A DNA stretch of 64,000 nt from Streptomyces sp. NRRL WC-3626 (GCF_000718785.1 NZ_JOCA01000003.1:124001-188000), one strand, 5' to 3'; counted from the stretch's first letter, positions 53,536-63,222 are shown. Made by a program: numbers and translations. The notes: generated by a model from the letters alone, not told the origin.

Positions 53536-54546
53536 ATGAGCACGCAGACGTCCGGCCTGGCGATCGAGACCGCGGGCCTGGTCAAGACCTTCGGTGAGAC
53601 ACGAGCCGTCGACGGTGTCGATCTCGCCGTACCGGCCGGCACGGTGTACGGGGTCCTCGGACCGAACGGCGCCGGCAAGACCACCACCGTGAAGATGCTC
53701 GCCACCCTGCTGCGGCCCGACGGCGGCGAGGCCCACGTCTTCGGCCACGACATCGTGCGCGAGGCGGACGAGGTACGCGGCCGGGTGAGCCTCACCGGCC
53801 AGTACGCGTCCGTGGACGAGGACCTCACCGGCACCGAGAACCTGGTCCTGCTGGGCCGGCTCCTCGGCCACCGCAAACCCGCCGCCCGCACCCGCGCCGC
53901 CCAGCTCCTGGAGGCGTTCGGCCTCACGGAGGCGGCCGGGAAGCAGGTCAAGCACTACTCGGGCGGCATGCGGCGCCGTATCGACATCGCCGCGTCCATC
54001 CTCAGCACCCCCGACCTGCTGTTCCTCGACGAGCCGACGACCGGGCTGGACCCGCGCAGCCGCAACCAGGTGTGGGACATCGTGCGCGCGGTCGTCGCCC
54101 AGGGCACGACGGTGCTGCTGACCACGCAGTATCTGGACGAGGCCGACCAGTTGGCGTCCCGGATCGCCGTCATCGACCGCGGCAAGGTGATCGCCGAGGG
54201 CACCAAGGGCGAGCTGAAGGCGTCCGTCGGCGCCGGCTCCGTCCATCTGCGGCTGCGGGATCCGGAACGGCGGGAGGAGGCCGTACGCATCCTGCGGGAC
54301 CTGCTCACCGCCGAGGTGCAGCTGGAACCCGACCCGGTCGCGCTGACCGCACGCCTCGGCGTGGCGGCGAGCGACACCGCGGCCGACCAGGCCGCGCGGG
54401 CCCTCGGTGAACTGGCCCGGGCCGGCATCACCGTCGACAACTTCTCCCTGGGTCAGCCCAGCCTCGACGAGGTCTTCCTGGCGCTGACCGGACACGACAC
54501 CGGTCAGGGCACCGGCCCCGAGACGAAGGACGAGGTGGCGGCATGA
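53536..54546 (+). CDS. DrrA-like ABC exporter ATPase
   Basis: 336-aa ATPase. Walker [10 protein letters not shown], signature Y-S-G-G-M-R-R-R, Walker B L-L-F-L-D-E-P, H-loop replaced by Q (L-L-T-T-Q-Y-L), and a DrrA C-terminal extension. Powers export of drugs or lipids with the next gene. GGAAGG lies before ATG 53536; stop overlaps the next start (ATGA). Confidence 0.94.
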   Translation: MSTQTSGLAIETAGLVKTFGETRAVDGVDLAVPAGTVYGVLGPNGAGKTTTVKMLATLLRPDGGEAHVFGHDIVREADEVRGRVSLTGQYASVDEDLTGTENLVLLGRLLGHRKPAARTRAAQLLEAFGLTEAAGKQVKHYSGGMRRRIDIAASILSTPDLLFLDEPTTGLDPRSRNQVWDIVRAVVAQGTTVLLTTQYLDEADQLASRIAVIDRGKVIAEGTKGELKASVGAGSVHLRLRDPERREEAVRILRDLLTAEVQLEPDPVALTARLGVAASDTAADQAARALGELARAGITVDNFSLGQPSLDEVFLALTGHDTGQGTGPETKDEVAA

Positions 54547-55391
54547 GCACGGCCACGAGCACCGAGAACAAAGAACTCGCCCCGGTCAGCACCGAGTCGC
54601 TGGCCGCGCTGCTCGTCGCGAAGGAGCGGCCGCCCCGGCCCGGCTCACTGTCGACCTCGCTGACCTTCGGATGGCGCGCGATCCTCAAGATCAAACACGT
54701 CCCCGAGCAGCTGTTCGACGTCACCGCCTTCCCGATCATGAACCTCCTGATGTTCACGTACCTCTTCGGCGGTGCGCTGGCGGGGTCGCCCCGTGACTAC
54801 ATCCAGTTCGTGCTGCCCGGCATCCTCGTGATGTCGGTCGTGATGATCACCATGTACACCGGGGTCTCGGTCAACGTCGACATCGAGAAGGGCGTCTTCG
54901 ACCGCTTCCGCTCGCTGCCGATCTGGCGGCCGTCGGCGATGATCGGCTATCTGCTCGGCGACGCCCTGCGCTACACCATCGCGTCCGTCGTCATGCTCTC
55001 CGTGGGCCTGCTCCTCGGCTACCGGCCGGACGGCGGCATCGGGGGTGTGGTCGCGGGGATCGCGCTGCTGCTGGTGTTCTCGTTCGCGTTCTCGTGGATC
55101 TGGACGATGTTCGGGCTGATGCTGCGCACCGAGAAGTCGGTCATGAGCGTCAGCATGATGGTGATCTTCCCGCTCACCTTCCTGTCCAACGTCTTCGTCG
55201 ACCCGAAGACCATGCCGGGATGGCTGCAGGCGTTCGTCAACAACAGCCCCGTCACCCACCTGGCGTCCGCGGTGCGCGGACTGATGGCGGGCGACTGGCC
55301 GGCCGACGAGATCGCCTGGACGCTGGGCTGGTCCGCCGCGTTCGTGCTGGTCTTCGGACCGGTCACGATGCGGCTGTACAACCGGAAGTAG
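54543..55391 (+). CDS. DrrB-like ABC-2 permease
   Basis: 282-aa permease with six helices after a 40-residue cytoplasmic N-terminus. ABC-2 signature region [13 protein letters not shown] and the E-K-G-V-F-D motif. Forms the channel of the exporter. Overlaps the ATPase gene by 4 bp. Substrate unknown. Confidence 0.93.
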   Translation: MSTATSTENKELAPVSTESLAALLVAKERPPRPGSLSTSLTFGWRAILKIKHVPEQLFDVTAFPIMNLLMFTYLFGGALAGSPRDYIQFVLPGILVMSVVMITMYTGVSVNVDIEKGVFDRFRSLPIWRPSAMIGYLLGDALRYTIASVVMLSVGLLLGYRPDGGIGGVVAGIALLLVFSFAFSWIWTMFGLMLRTEKSVMSVSMMVIFPLTFLSNVFVDPKTMPGWLQAFVNNSPVTHLASAVRGLMAGDWPADEIAWTLGWSAAFVLVFGPVTMRLYNRK

Positions 55392-55457
55392 GGGGCGGCC
55401 GCAGGGCCTGGGCGGACACGCGCCCGGGGTACGTGCGGTCGCACAGCCGCGCGGACA

Positions 55458-55487
55458 CGGCCGTACGGCAGTCGTGCCGTACGGCCG
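55458..55487. terminator. terminator between permease and channel genes
   Basis: 13-bp stem (CGGCCGTACGGCA, loop GTCG, complement) between convergent genes. Confidence 0.88.
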
Positions 55488-55500
55488 GAAGGCGCCGGCC

Positions 55501-56604
55501 TCAGCTGCGCAGCGGGCGGAAGTCGGGGGCGACCTGCGTTCCCGGCGACGCCCGCACAATGGTGATCAGCCGGTCCGTCAGCTCCAGCGTCCCGACGTCC
55601 CGGTCGTCGTAGCCCAGCACCCGGTGCCCGCGGACCACGCTCACCACCAGGTCGCCGAGCTCGCGGGGCGTCTTTCCCACCTCGGCCTTTATGACCGGCC
55701 GCTCGACCATGTCGAGCCCGGAGCCCTGCTGGATGAGATCCTCCATCACCATGCCGGCCGCGGGGCTGAGCACGGAGAGGCCCAGCAGCCGACCGGCCGC
55801 GCTGGCACTGGTGATGACCGCGTCGGCGCCCGACTGCTTCAGCAGCGGGGCGTTCTCCTCCTCGCGCACCGCGGCCACGATCTTCGCGCCCCGGTTGATC
55901 TGCCGCGCCGTCAGCGTCACGAGGACGGCCGTGTCGTCGCGCTGGGTGGCGATGATGATCTGCCGGGCCCGCTGCACCTCGGCACGCATCAGCACCTCAC
56001 TGCGCGTGGCATCCCCTATGACGCCCGCGTAGCCGTCCGCCGTGGCCGCCTCGACCGCCTTCGCGCTGGGGTCCACGACGACGACCTGCTCCTTCCTGAG
56101 CCCGGTCGCGCAGACGGTCCTGATCGCGGACCTGCCCTTGGTGCCGAACCCGACGACGACGGTGTGATCCCGCAAGGTGGACCTCCAGCGGTTCAGTCGC
56201 CACTCCTCCCGGGTGCGTTCGGTGAGTGCCTCGAGGGTGGTGCCGACCAGGATGATGAGGAACAGCACGCGCAACGGCGTGATGACGAAGATGTTGGTGA
56301 GCCGGGCAGCGTCGCTGACCGGCGTGATGTCGCCGTATCCGGTGGTGGAGAGGGTGACGGTCGCGTAGTAGAACGCGTCGAGGAAGTCGAGGGATCCGTC
56401 GGCGTTGTCGTTGTAGCCGCCGCGGTCGGCGTACACGACGAACGCCGTGACCACCAGCACCATCAGCGCCAGCGACAGCCGCTTGGCGACCTGGCGGATC
56501 GGGTGCTCCACCAGCTGCCTCGGGAGTTTCACCCGATGGGTCACCAGATGTTCGTCGGCCTGGCGGGCGATGGCGTCCTGGCCCGGAAGTTTCACGTGAA
56601 ACAC
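55501..56604 (-). CDS. two-helix potassium channel with RCK (TrkA-N/C) domains
   Basis: 367-aa K+ channel. TM1 (L-S-L-A-L-M-V-L-V-V-T-A-F), pore helix and filter T-T-G-Y-G-D, TM2 (F-V-I-T-P-L-R-V-L-F-L-I-I-L), then TrkA-N (V-V-V-G-F-G-T-K-G-R-S-A) and TrkA-C regulatory domains. MthK-like. GTG 56604 lies inside a parS site and 13 bp inside moeA; a start two or more codons later is possible. Translation is likely coupled to moeA. Confidence 0.92.
   Translation of the reverse strand: MFHVKLPGQDAIARQADEHLVTHRVKLPRQLVEHPIRQVAKRLSLALMVLVVTAFVVYADRGGYNDNADGSLDFLDAFYYATVTLSTTGYGDITPVSDAARLTNIFVITPLRVLFLIILVGTTLEALTERTREEWRLNRWRSTLRDHTVVVGFGTKGRSAIRTVCATGLRKEQVVVVDPSAKAVEAATADGYAGVIGDATRSEVLMRAEVQRARQIIIATQRDDTAVLVTLTARQINRGAKIVAAVREEENAPLLKQSGADAVITSASAAGRLLGLSVLSPAAGMVMEDLIQQGSGLDMVERPVIKAEVGKTPRELGDLVVSVVRGHRVLGYDDRDVGTLELTDRLITIVRASPGTQVAPDFRPLRS
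56589..56602. other. parS site inside the moeA/channel gene overlap
   Basis: GTTTCACGTGAAAC, exact 14-bp ParB palindrome. It contains the moeA stop codon and codons 2-5 of the channel gene. Confidence 0.93.
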
Positions 56605-57953
56605 ACCCCGATTCCCCCGGATGCCCAGGGCAGGTCGAGCAGTTCCGCCTCCTGGCCGGGCCGTGTTCCGCCCGGAGGTACGACGGCGAGCGCGTCGGCC
56701 GCCGCGATACCGCGCAGCATGGCCGGGCCGTTGTAGAGCAGCGGCAGCGCCCGGTCGCCGCGCAGGGCCACGGGGATCAGCCGGGTGTCGTACGGGTGCC
56801 CCTGCACCGCGTCGCGCAGCGGCAGCGTGTACGGCTCGGGGGCGGGGCGGGCCGCGAGGGTACGCAGCAGCGGCTCGGCAAGGGTGAGCAGGCCGGAGAC
56901 GGCGGCGAGGGGGTTGCCGGGCAGCCCGACGAGGTGCTGGTCCTCCTTGGTGCGGGCCAGCAGCATGGGATGGCCGGGGCGCACCTTGACGCCGTCCACG
57001 AGGAGTTCCGCGCCCATGCGGCGCAGGGCGGGGTGCACATGGTCGACGGGGCCCGCGGCGGTGCCGCCGGTGGTGACGACGACATGGGCGTCGGACGCGG
57101 TGATCGCCTCGTACAGCGCCTGCTCGGTGTCGCCGACCCGGCGCACGGCGGTCACCTCGGCGCCGAGTGCGCGCAGCCAGGGCGGCAGCAGCGGGCCGAG
57201 CGCGTCCCGGATCAGTCCGTCGTGCGGGAGGCCCTCGGCGAGCAGTTCGTCACCGAGGACGAGCACCTCGGCGCGCGGGCGGGGGACGGCGGTGAGGGTG
57301 TCGTAGCCGGCGGCGGCGGCCATGCCCAGGACGGGCGGGGTGATCAGGGTGCCGCTGGGCAGCAGCTGGTCGCCGCTGCGGCACTCCTGGCCGCGCGGGC
57401 GGATGTCCTGGCCGTGGGTGACGGTGTGCGGCGGCCGGGTGGCGGCGGTGACGTGCAGCCGCCCCTTGTCGTCGGTGCGGCCGTGTTCGCTGCGCAGTAC
57501 GGCGGTGGTGTCCGGGGGGATGCGGGCGCCGGTGGCGATGCGGACGGCGCCTCCGTCGGTGAGGGGCTCGTGCGCGGTGTGCCCGGCGAGGACACCCTCG
57601 TCCCGTACGGACCAGGGGCCGGGGCCGGAGACCGCCCAGCCGTCCATCGCCGAGGTGTCGAAGGAGGGCAGGTCGGTGAGGGCGGTGAGGGGAGCGGCGA
57701 GGGTGAGGCCCAGGGCGGAGCCGAGGGGGACGGCGACGGGGGGCAGACAGCCGGTGCGCCGTGCCGCGCCGTGACGCGGAGCGCGTTCGGCGACGGCACG
57801 GGCCTCGGCCCAGTCGGTGGCGTCGTGGCGCGGGTGGCGGGGGGTGCCGGTGGTGCCGGGGGCGCCGCCGGGGTGTTCCTTCACGAGGGCGAGCGCCTCC
57901 TCGACGTCGAGGTCGTCGCCGTTCTGTCCGGCCCGGGCGGCGCGCGCGGTCAT
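56592..57953 (-). CDS. moeA: molybdopterin molybdotransferase MoeA
   Basis: 453-aa enzyme that inserts molybdenum into adenylylated molybdopterin. Family motifs: S-A-M-D-G-W-A-V, A-T-G-A-R-I-P, G-D-E-L-L, T-T-G-G-T-A-A-G, K-V-R-P-G-H-P and G-L-P-G-N-P-L-A. An N-terminal extension of about 55 residues is unlike E. coli MoeA. ATG 57953 overlaps the upstream gene's stop (ATGA). Confidence 0.93.
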   Translation of the reverse strand: MTARAARAGQNGDDLDVEEALALVKEHPGGAPGTTGTPRHPRHDATDWAEARAVAERAPRHGAARRTGCLPPVAVPLGSALGLTLAAPLTALTDLPSFDTSAMDGWAVSGPGPWSVRDEGVLAGHTAHEPLTDGGAVRIATGARIPPDTTAVLRSEHGRTDDKGRLHVTAATRPPHTVTHGQDIRPRGQECRSGDQLLPSGTLITPPVLGMAAAAGYDTLTAVPRPRAEVLVLGDELLAEGLPHDGLIRDALGPLLPPWLRALGAEVTAVRRVGDTEQALYEAITASDAHVVVTTGGTAAGPVDHVHPALRRMGAELLVDGVKVRPGHPMLLARTKEDQHLVGLPGNPLAAVSGLLTLAEPLLRTLAARPAPEPYTLPLRDAVQGHPYDTRLIPVALRGDRALPLLYNGPAMLRGIAAADALAVVPPGGTRPGQEAELLDLPWASGGIGVCFT

Positions 57954-58912
57954 CCCGCGTCCGGGCGGGTCTCGGGGGCGGTGCCGGCGGGGGGCGCGGG
58001 GTCCGTGGCGTCCGGGGTGTCCTCGTCGGCCCAGCGCAGGGCGAGCGCCGTGGCCTTGCGGGCCGCCTCGGCGACGGCCTCCGGGCCGCCGCCCGCGTGC
58101 GCGGCCGCGTAGCCGACGAGGAAGGTGGTCAGCGGGGCGGCGGGCCTGGCCACGCCGTGGGCGGCGTCACGGGCGAGGTCGAGCAGTACGCCGGTGTCGA
58201 CGTCCAGGTCGATGCCCAGCTCGTCCTTGACTGCGGAGATCCATTCATCCAACACGTGTCCATGCTCCCTGATGCGTGCCCTGGCAGTGGCGATGTCGTC
58301 CCAGGTGTCGCAGTCGAAGGACGCCACCGGGCCGGGGATTCGGGTGAGGTCGAGCGAGCCGGTCAGCCGGCGCAGGGGGAGCCCCGCCAGATCGCCGTGG
58401 CGGCCGGTGAGCACGGCCAGTTCGCGGCGCAGGGAGGCCGTCCGGTACGCGGCGACCAGCGGCTGGTCCCGGCCGTCGGCGTCGGTCAGCAGCACGCCGT
58501 CGGCGGTGGCGCCGTGGCCGAGGGGTGCCAGCAGTCCCCGGACCGTGCGGCGGTCGAGGAAGGGCAGGTCGGCGGAGAGCAGGACGACACGGTCGGCCGT
58601 GGTGTGCCGCAGTCCGGCGGCGAGCGCGGCCAGCGGGCCGCCGCCCGGGGGTTCCTCGCGGGCCCAGATCACGGGCCGGGCGGTGGGCCGGGGGCCGGCC
58701 ACGACCACGGTGGTGCGGGCGCCGGCGCAGGCGGTGAGCACCCGGTCGAGCAGCGCCCGTCCGCCGACGCGCACTCCGGGCTTGTCCGCGCCCCCGAGCC
58801 GCCGGGCGGCGCCGCCCGCGAGCACGACGGCGTCGTACGCGGGACCGGGGTCCCCGCAGGCGCCGCCGGACGGATCACCGGAGGAGTCGCCGGGTGGCTG
58901 ATACTCGGTCAC
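57950..58912 (-). CDS. MobA-like nucleotidyltransferase with DUF6457
   Basis: 320-aa fusion. Residues 25-205: MobA-type NTP transferase (V-L-A-G-G-A-A-R-R-L-G-G-A-D-K-P). Residues 220-300: small helical DUF6457 domain (D-E-W-I-S-A-V-K-D-E-L-G-I). In operon with moeA, so it probably attaches the GMP or CMP nucleotide to molybdopterin. GTG 58912, with GGAGG directly in front, an odd spacing. Confidence 0.88.
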   Translation of the reverse strand: MTEYQPPGDSSGDPSGGACGDPGPAYDAVVLAGGAARRLGGADKPGVRVGGRALLDRVLTACAGARTTVVVAGPRPTARPVIWAREEPPGGGPLAALAAGLRHTTADRVVLLSADLPFLDRRTVRGLLAPLGHGATADGVLLTDADGRDQPLVAAYRTASLRRELAVLTGRHGDLAGLPLRRLTGSLDLTRIPGPVASFDCDTWDDIATARARIREHGHVLDEWISAVKDELGIDLDVDTGVLLDLARDAAHGVARPAAPLTTFLVGYAAAHAGGGPEAVAEAARKATALALRWADEDTPDATDPAPPAGTAPETRPDAG

Positions 58913-58924
58913 CCTCCGAGTATG

Positions 58925-58959
58925 CGTGCCCCCGCGATCACAGGGAACGCGGGGGCACG
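58925..58959 (-). terminator. terminator after bkdC
   Basis: 12-bp stem (CGTGCCCCCGCG / CGCGGGGGCACG, 11-base loop), between bkdC and the leftward MobA-like gene. It may also reduce read-through into the moeA operon. Confidence 0.8.
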
Positions 58960-59057
58960 AACCGACGATCGCGGAGTACCGGTGACACGGTCCGGACTCC
59001 CGGAGTCCGCGGGGGCACCCGCCTATTCACCGGGGCCGTGGCAGCACCGTCACCGGC

Positions 59058-60404
59058 TCACAGGGTTCGCAGCAGCACCGCCGGCTGTTCCACGCAGTCC
59101 GCCACGTACCGCAGGAAACCGCCCGCCGTGCCGCCGTCGCAGACCCGGTGGTCGAAGGTGAGCGAGAGCTGCACGACCTGCCGCACCGCCAGCTCGCCCT
59201 CGTGCACCCACGGCTTGGGGACGATGCGGCCGACGCCGAGCATGGCGGCCTCGGGGTGGTTGATGATCGGTGTGGAGCCGTCGACGCCGAACACGCCGTA
59301 GTTGTTCAACGTGAAGGTGCCGCCCGTGAGTTCCGCCGGTGTCAGCGCGCCGGTGCGGGCCGCCTCCGTCAGCCGGGCGAACTCGGCCGTGAGCGACTCG
59401 GCGTCCCGCGTGTGCGCGTCCCGGACGACGGGGACGACCAGCCCCCGGTCGGTCTGCGCGGCGAAGCCCAGGTGCACGGCCTCGTACCGGACGATCTCCC
59501 TGGCCCCGGTGTCCACCGAGGAGTTGAGCTCGGGGAAGCGGGCGAGCGCGGCGGCGCAGATCCGGGCCAGCAGGGCGATGACGGAGATCTTCGGCCCGCC
59601 GGCCGCGTTCATGACGGCCCGCGCGTGCATCAGCCCGGTCGCGTCGGCGTCCACCCAGCAGGTGGCGTCGGGGATCTCGGTACGGCTGCGGGAGAGCTTG
59701 TCGGCGACGGTGCCGCGGATGCCCTTGAGGGGGACGCGGGTGACGCCCGGGGCGTCCGCCGTCGGTGCCGGGGTGCGGGTGCGCGATTCGCCGGCCGCCT
59801 GCTCCGGGCGCGCCTGTGCGGCGGCGGCGCGCAGGGCGTACTCCACGTCCGCGCGAAGGATCAGCCCCTCCGGTCCGGAGCCGGTCATCTCCCGCAGATC
59901 CAGGCCGTTCTGCCGGGCGAGCCTGCGCACCAGCGGGGAGATCACGGGGACGGGTCCGTCCGCCGCGGCCGGGGTGAGGTCCCGCCCGTTCGCGGCCGGT
60001 GCGGCCGGTGCGGCCGGTGCGGTCTCCGCCGGACGCACCCGGCGGCGCCGGGCCGGCGCCTCCGAGGTGCCGTAGCCGACCAGGACGTTGCCGGAGCCCT
60101 CGGCGGGGGCCGTGGCCCGCTCGGGTTCCGCCGCCGCGGGGCTCGCGTCCTCGGTTCCCTCGCCCACCGCCACCGTCAGCAGCGGGGCGCCGACGGGCAG
60201 TTCCGTGCCCTCCGCGCCGAAGCGGGCTGTGACGACTCCGCCGTAGGGGCAGGGCACGTCCACCATCGCCTTGGCCGTCTCGACCTCGACGACCGGCTGG
60301 TCCACGGCGACGACGTCACCGACCTCGACCAGCCAGCGCACGATCTCCGCCTCGGTGAGCCCCTCACCGAGGTCGGGCAGCTTGAACTCCAGCACCTGTG
60401 CCAT
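59058..60404 (-). CDS. bkdC: branched-chain 2-oxoacid dehydrogenase E2
   Basis: 448-aa acyltransferase. Lipoyl Lys in V-E-T-A-K-A-M, subunit-binding domain (L-V-R-R-L-A-R-Q-N-G-L), catalytic T-F-D-H-R-V-C-D-G. ATG 60404 shares its A with the bkdB stop (TGATG). Paralogue of bkdH, 15 kb away. Confidence 0.92.
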   Translation of the reverse strand: MAQVLEFKLPDLGEGLTEAEIVRWLVEVGDVVAVDQPVVEVETAKAMVDVPCPYGGVVTARFGAEGTELPVGAPLLTVAVGEGTEDASPAAAEPERATAPAEGSGNVLVGYGTSEAPARRRRVRPAETAPAAPAAPAANGRDLTPAAADGPVPVISPLVRRLARQNGLDLREMTGSGPEGLILRADVEYALRAAAAQARPEQAAGESRTRTPAPTADAPGVTRVPLKGIRGTVADKLSRSRTEIPDATCWVDADATGLMHARAVMNAAGGPKISVIALLARICAAALARFPELNSSVDTGAREIVRYEAVHLGFAAQTDRGLVVPVVRDAHTRDAESLTAEFARLTEAARTGALTPAELTGGTFTLNNYGVFGVDGSTPIINHPEAAMLGVGRIVPKPWVHEGELAVRQVVQLSLTFDHRVCDGGTAGGFLRYVADCVEQPAVLLRTL

Positions 60405-61408
60405 CAGCTCTCGGCCTCCCACTGCAGACGCCCCACGGCGTCCAGGATCCGGTCCACTCCGGGCAGGTGGTGGCGCTCCAGCATCGGCGGCGGATACGGC
60501 AGGTCGAACCCGGCCACACGCAGCACCGGCGCCTCCAGATGGTGGAAGCAGCGCTCCGTGACCCGGGCCGCGATCTCCCCGCCCGGGCCGCCGAAGCCAC
60601 CCGACTCGTGGACGACGACCGCGCGCCCCGTCCGCCGTACCGAGGCGCTCACCGTCTCGTCGTCGAACGGCACCAGGGAGCGCAGATCGACGACTTCGAG
60701 GTCCCAGCCCTCGGCCCGGGCCGCCTCCGCCGCCTCCATGCAGACGGGCAGGGACGGCCCGTACGTGATGAGCGTGGCGCTCCGGCCCGAGCGCCGCACC
60801 ACCGCACGGCCGATCGGTTCAACGGCCGAAGGCTCCTCCGGGTTCCAGGAGTCCTTCGACCAGTACAGCCGCTTGGGCTCCAGGAGGACGACCGGGTCGT
60901 CGGAGGCGATCGCGGCGCGCAGCAGCCCGTACGCGTCGGCGACGGTGGCGGGCGTGACCACATGGAGCCCCGGAGTCGCCATGTAGTACGCCTCGGAGGC
61001 GTCGCTGTGGTGCTCGACGCCGCCGATGCCGCCGCCGTACGGGATGCGGATCGTGAGCGGCAGGGGCAGCTTCCCGCGCGTGCGGTTGCGCATCTTCGCG
61101 ACGTGCGAGACGAGCTGCTCGAACGCCGGGTAGGCGAACGCGTCGAACTGCATCTCCACGACCGGCCGCAGCCCGTACATGGCCATGCCGACGGCCGTGC
61201 CGAGGATGCCGGCCTCGGCGAGCGGTGTGTCCGTGCAGCGGTCCGCGCCGAACTCCTCGGCGAGTCCGTCGGTGATCCGGAAGACACCGCCGAGGGTGCC
61301 GACGTCCTCGCCCATGACGTGCACGGACGGGTCGGCGGCCATGGCGTCGCGCATCGCGCGCGTGAGGGCCTGCGCCATGGTGGCCGGCTTGACGGCGACG
61401 GTGGTCAT
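60404..61408 (-). CDS. bkdB: branched-chain 2-oxoacid dehydrogenase E1 beta
   Basis: 334-aa E1 beta chain (M-G-E-D-V-G-T-L-G-G-V-F-R-I-T, R-I-P-Y-G-G-G-I-G-G-V-E-H-H-S). ATG 61408 shares its A with the bkdA stop (TGATG); an in-frame GTG one codon earlier (61411) is the only alternative. The tight couplings keep subunit amounts matched. Confidence 0.93.
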   Translation of the reverse strand: MTTVAVKPATMAQALTRAMRDAMAADPSVHVMGEDVGTLGGVFRITDGLAEEFGADRCTDTPLAEAGILGTAVGMAMYGLRPVVEMQFDAFAYPAFEQLVSHVAKMRNRTRGKLPLPLTIRIPYGGGIGGVEHHSDASEAYYMATPGLHVVTPATVADAYGLLRAAIASDDPVVLLEPKRLYWSKDSWNPEEPSAVEPIGRAVVRRSGRSATLITYGPSLPVCMEAAEAARAEGWDLEVVDLRSLVPFDDETVSASVRRTGRAVVVHESGGFGGPGGEIAARVTERCFHHLEAPVLRVAGFDLPYPPPMLERHHLPGVDRILDAVGRLQWEAES

Positions 61409-62547
61409 CACTGCGCCCCTTCCGGTGCGGCCCCGGCCGCCAGCTCGGCCCGCAGCTGCTCGCGCTGCTCGAGGAGCTGCGGGGTGGGTTCGGCGTACAC
61501 GTGCGCGAAGAGGTCCATGGGGTCGAGCGCCGGGTCCTGGTTCATCCGGGCGCGCAGCGAGGCGGCCAGGGTCTCGGCGTCCTGGCGGGCGCTCTCCACG
61601 GCGGCCTCGTCGAGCACACCGCGTGCGGTCAGCTCCTGCTCCAGCAGGGCGATCGGGTCGTGCCGCTTCCAGGTCTCCACCTCGGCGTCGACGCGGTAGC
61701 GGGTGGCGTCGTCGGCGTTGGTGTGCGCCTCCACGCGGTACGTGATCGCCTCGACCAGCGTCGGACCGCCGCCCGCGCGGGCACGGCGTACGGCGTCGGC
61801 GAGGACCTCGTGCACGGCGGCGGCGTCGTTGCCGTCGACCAGGCGGCCGGGCATCCCGTAGCCGACGGCCTTGTGGGCCAGCGACGGGGCCGCGGTCTGC
61901 TTGGCGAGCGGTACGGAGATCGCGAAGCCGTTGTTCTGGACGAGGAAGACCACCGGCGCCTGCCAGACGGCGGCGAAGTTCAGGGCCTCGTGGAAGTCGC
62001 CCTCGCTGGTGCCGCCGTCGCCGACCATGGCGAGCGCGACCACGTCGTCGCCCTTGAGACGGGCGGCGTGCGCGAGCCCCACCGCGTGCGGAAGCTGGGT
62101 GGCGAGCGGGGTGCTCAGCGGGGCCACGCGGTGCTCACGGGGGTCGTAGCCGGTGTGCCAGTCGCCGCGCAGCAGGGTGAGCGCCTCGACGGGGTCCACT
62201 CCGCGTGCGACGACGGCGAGGGTGTCGCGGTAGCTCGGGAAGAGCCAGTCCTGCTCGGCCAGGACGAGCGCGGCGGCGACCTCGCAGGCCTCCTGGCCGG
62301 TGCTTGAGGGGTAGACGGCGAGACGGCCCTGCTTGGTGAGGGCGGTGGCCTGCGCGTTGTAGCGGCGGCCCTTCACCAGCTCCGTGTACAGCCTGCGCAG
62401 CAGCTCCGGGTCGGCCTTCGCGGCCGCGTCGGTGCCGAGTACGCGGTACGGCTCCGCGTCGGGCAGCAGCGGCGCGGGGTCGGTACGGGGCTGCCAGGCG
62501 GGCGGCGGGGTCGGCCGGTAGGCCCCCCGCTGCTCCATGACCGTCAT
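61408..62547 (-). CDS. bkdA: branched-chain 2-oxoacid dehydrogenase E1 alpha
   Basis: 379-aa alpha chain, without the long Lys-rich extension of bkdF. Thiamine motif G-D-G-G-T-S-E-G-D...Q-N-N-G. RBS GAGGAGG before ATG 62547. It leads the operon bkdABC, which supplies isobutyryl-, isovaleryl- and 2-methylbutyryl-CoA. Its promoter region holds two palindromes. Confidence 0.94.
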   Translation of the reverse strand: MTVMEQRGAYRPTPPPAWQPRTDPAPLLPDAEPYRVLGTDAAAKADPELLRRLYTELVKGRRYNAQATALTKQGRLAVYPSSTGQEACEVAAALVLAEQDWLFPSYRDTLAVVARGVDPVEALTLLRGDWHTGYDPREHRVAPLSTPLATQLPHAVGLAHAARLKGDDVVALAMVGDGGTSEGDFHEALNFAAVWQAPVVFLVQNNGFAISVPLAKQTAAPSLAHKAVGYGMPGRLVDGNDAAAVHEVLADAVRRARAGGGPTLVEAITYRVEAHTNADDATRYRVDAEVETWKRHDPIALLEQELTARGVLDEAAVESARQDAETLAASLRARMNQDPALDPMDLFAHVYAEPTPQLLEQREQLRAELAAGAAPEGAQ

Positions 62548-62602
62548 GACGGCACCTCCTCGTGGGAAGACGGAGGCGCGGCGTCTGTGACGCGCCTCAC
62601 CA

Positions 62603-62616
62603 ACCGATTGTTCGGT
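62603..62616. promoter_or_regulatory. TetR-type palindrome upstream of bkdA
   Basis: ACCGA-TTGT-TCGGT, 56 bp before the bkdA ATG. CCG-N6-CGG spacing is typical of TetR regulators of acyl-CoA genes; the nearby TetR gene is a candidate. Confidence 0.55.
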
Positions 62617-62645
62617 CGCCGGCACATTTTGGCTACGGGTGGCGC

Positions 62646-62677
62646 CAGGCTGTGGACAAACGGTTCTCCACAGCCTG
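62646..62677. promoter_or_regulatory. inverted repeat between bkdA and bkdR
   Basis: CAGGCTGTGGA and TCCACAGCCTG, perfect 11-bp arms, 10-base spacer, in the 170-bp divergent gap. Likely BkdR operator by position. Confidence 0.65.
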
Positions 62678-62717
62678 AGATGGATGCAGGACGTCCACGG
62701 CGGAGAGGTGGGGGCGG

Positions 62718-63218
62718 GTGGCAGCTGAACAAATGGCCGAGGGCCAGGAGGGGGGCGGTCCGCTCTCTCCCGCGCGGCCCCTGGACGCCATCGACCAGGA
62801 CATCCTGCGGATGCTCCAGGCGGACGGCCGCGCGTCCGTGCGGTCGGTCGCCGAGCGGGTGCACGTCTCCCGCGCGAACGCGTACGCGCGCATCAACCGG
62901 CTCGTCGAGGACGGCGTGATCCGCGGCTTCGGGGCCCGCGTCGACCATGAGCGGGCCGGTCACGGGACGTCCGCGTACATCACCCTGAAGATCGTCCAGA
63001 ACACCTGGCGCACCGTCCGCGAGCAGCTCAGACAGCTCCCCGGCGCCTCACACATCGCGCTGGTGGGCGGGGACTTCGACGTCCTCCTGCTGGTGCACAC
63101 GCCCGACAACCGGGCGCTGCGCGAGCTGGTGCTGACCCGGCTGCAGGCGATCCCCGAGGTGCAGAGCACGCGCACCCTGCTGGTGTTCGAGGAGGAGGAT
63201 CTGGAACCGCAGGGGTGA
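62718..63218 (+). CDS. bkdR: Lrp/AsnC regulator of bkd genes
   Basis: 166-aa Lrp-family regulator. HTH (D-A-I-D-Q-D-I-L-R-M-L-Q-A-D-G-R-A-S-V-R...S-R-A-N-A-Y-A-R-I-N-R-L) then the RAM effector domain (D-V-L-L-L-V-H-T-P-D). Branched-chain amino acids are the likely signal. Divergent from bkdABC, the known bkdR position in Streptomyces. GTG 62718 (ATG 62733 possible). Confidence 0.92.
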   Translation: MAAEQMAEGQEGGGPLSPARPLDAIDQDILRMLQADGRASVRSVAERVHVSRANAYARINRLVEDGVIRGFGARVDHERAGHGTSAYITLKIVQNTWRTVREQLRQLPGASHIALVGGDFDVLLLVHTPDNRALRELVLTRLQAIPEVQSTRTLLVFEEEDLEPQG

Positions 63219-63222
63219 GAGC

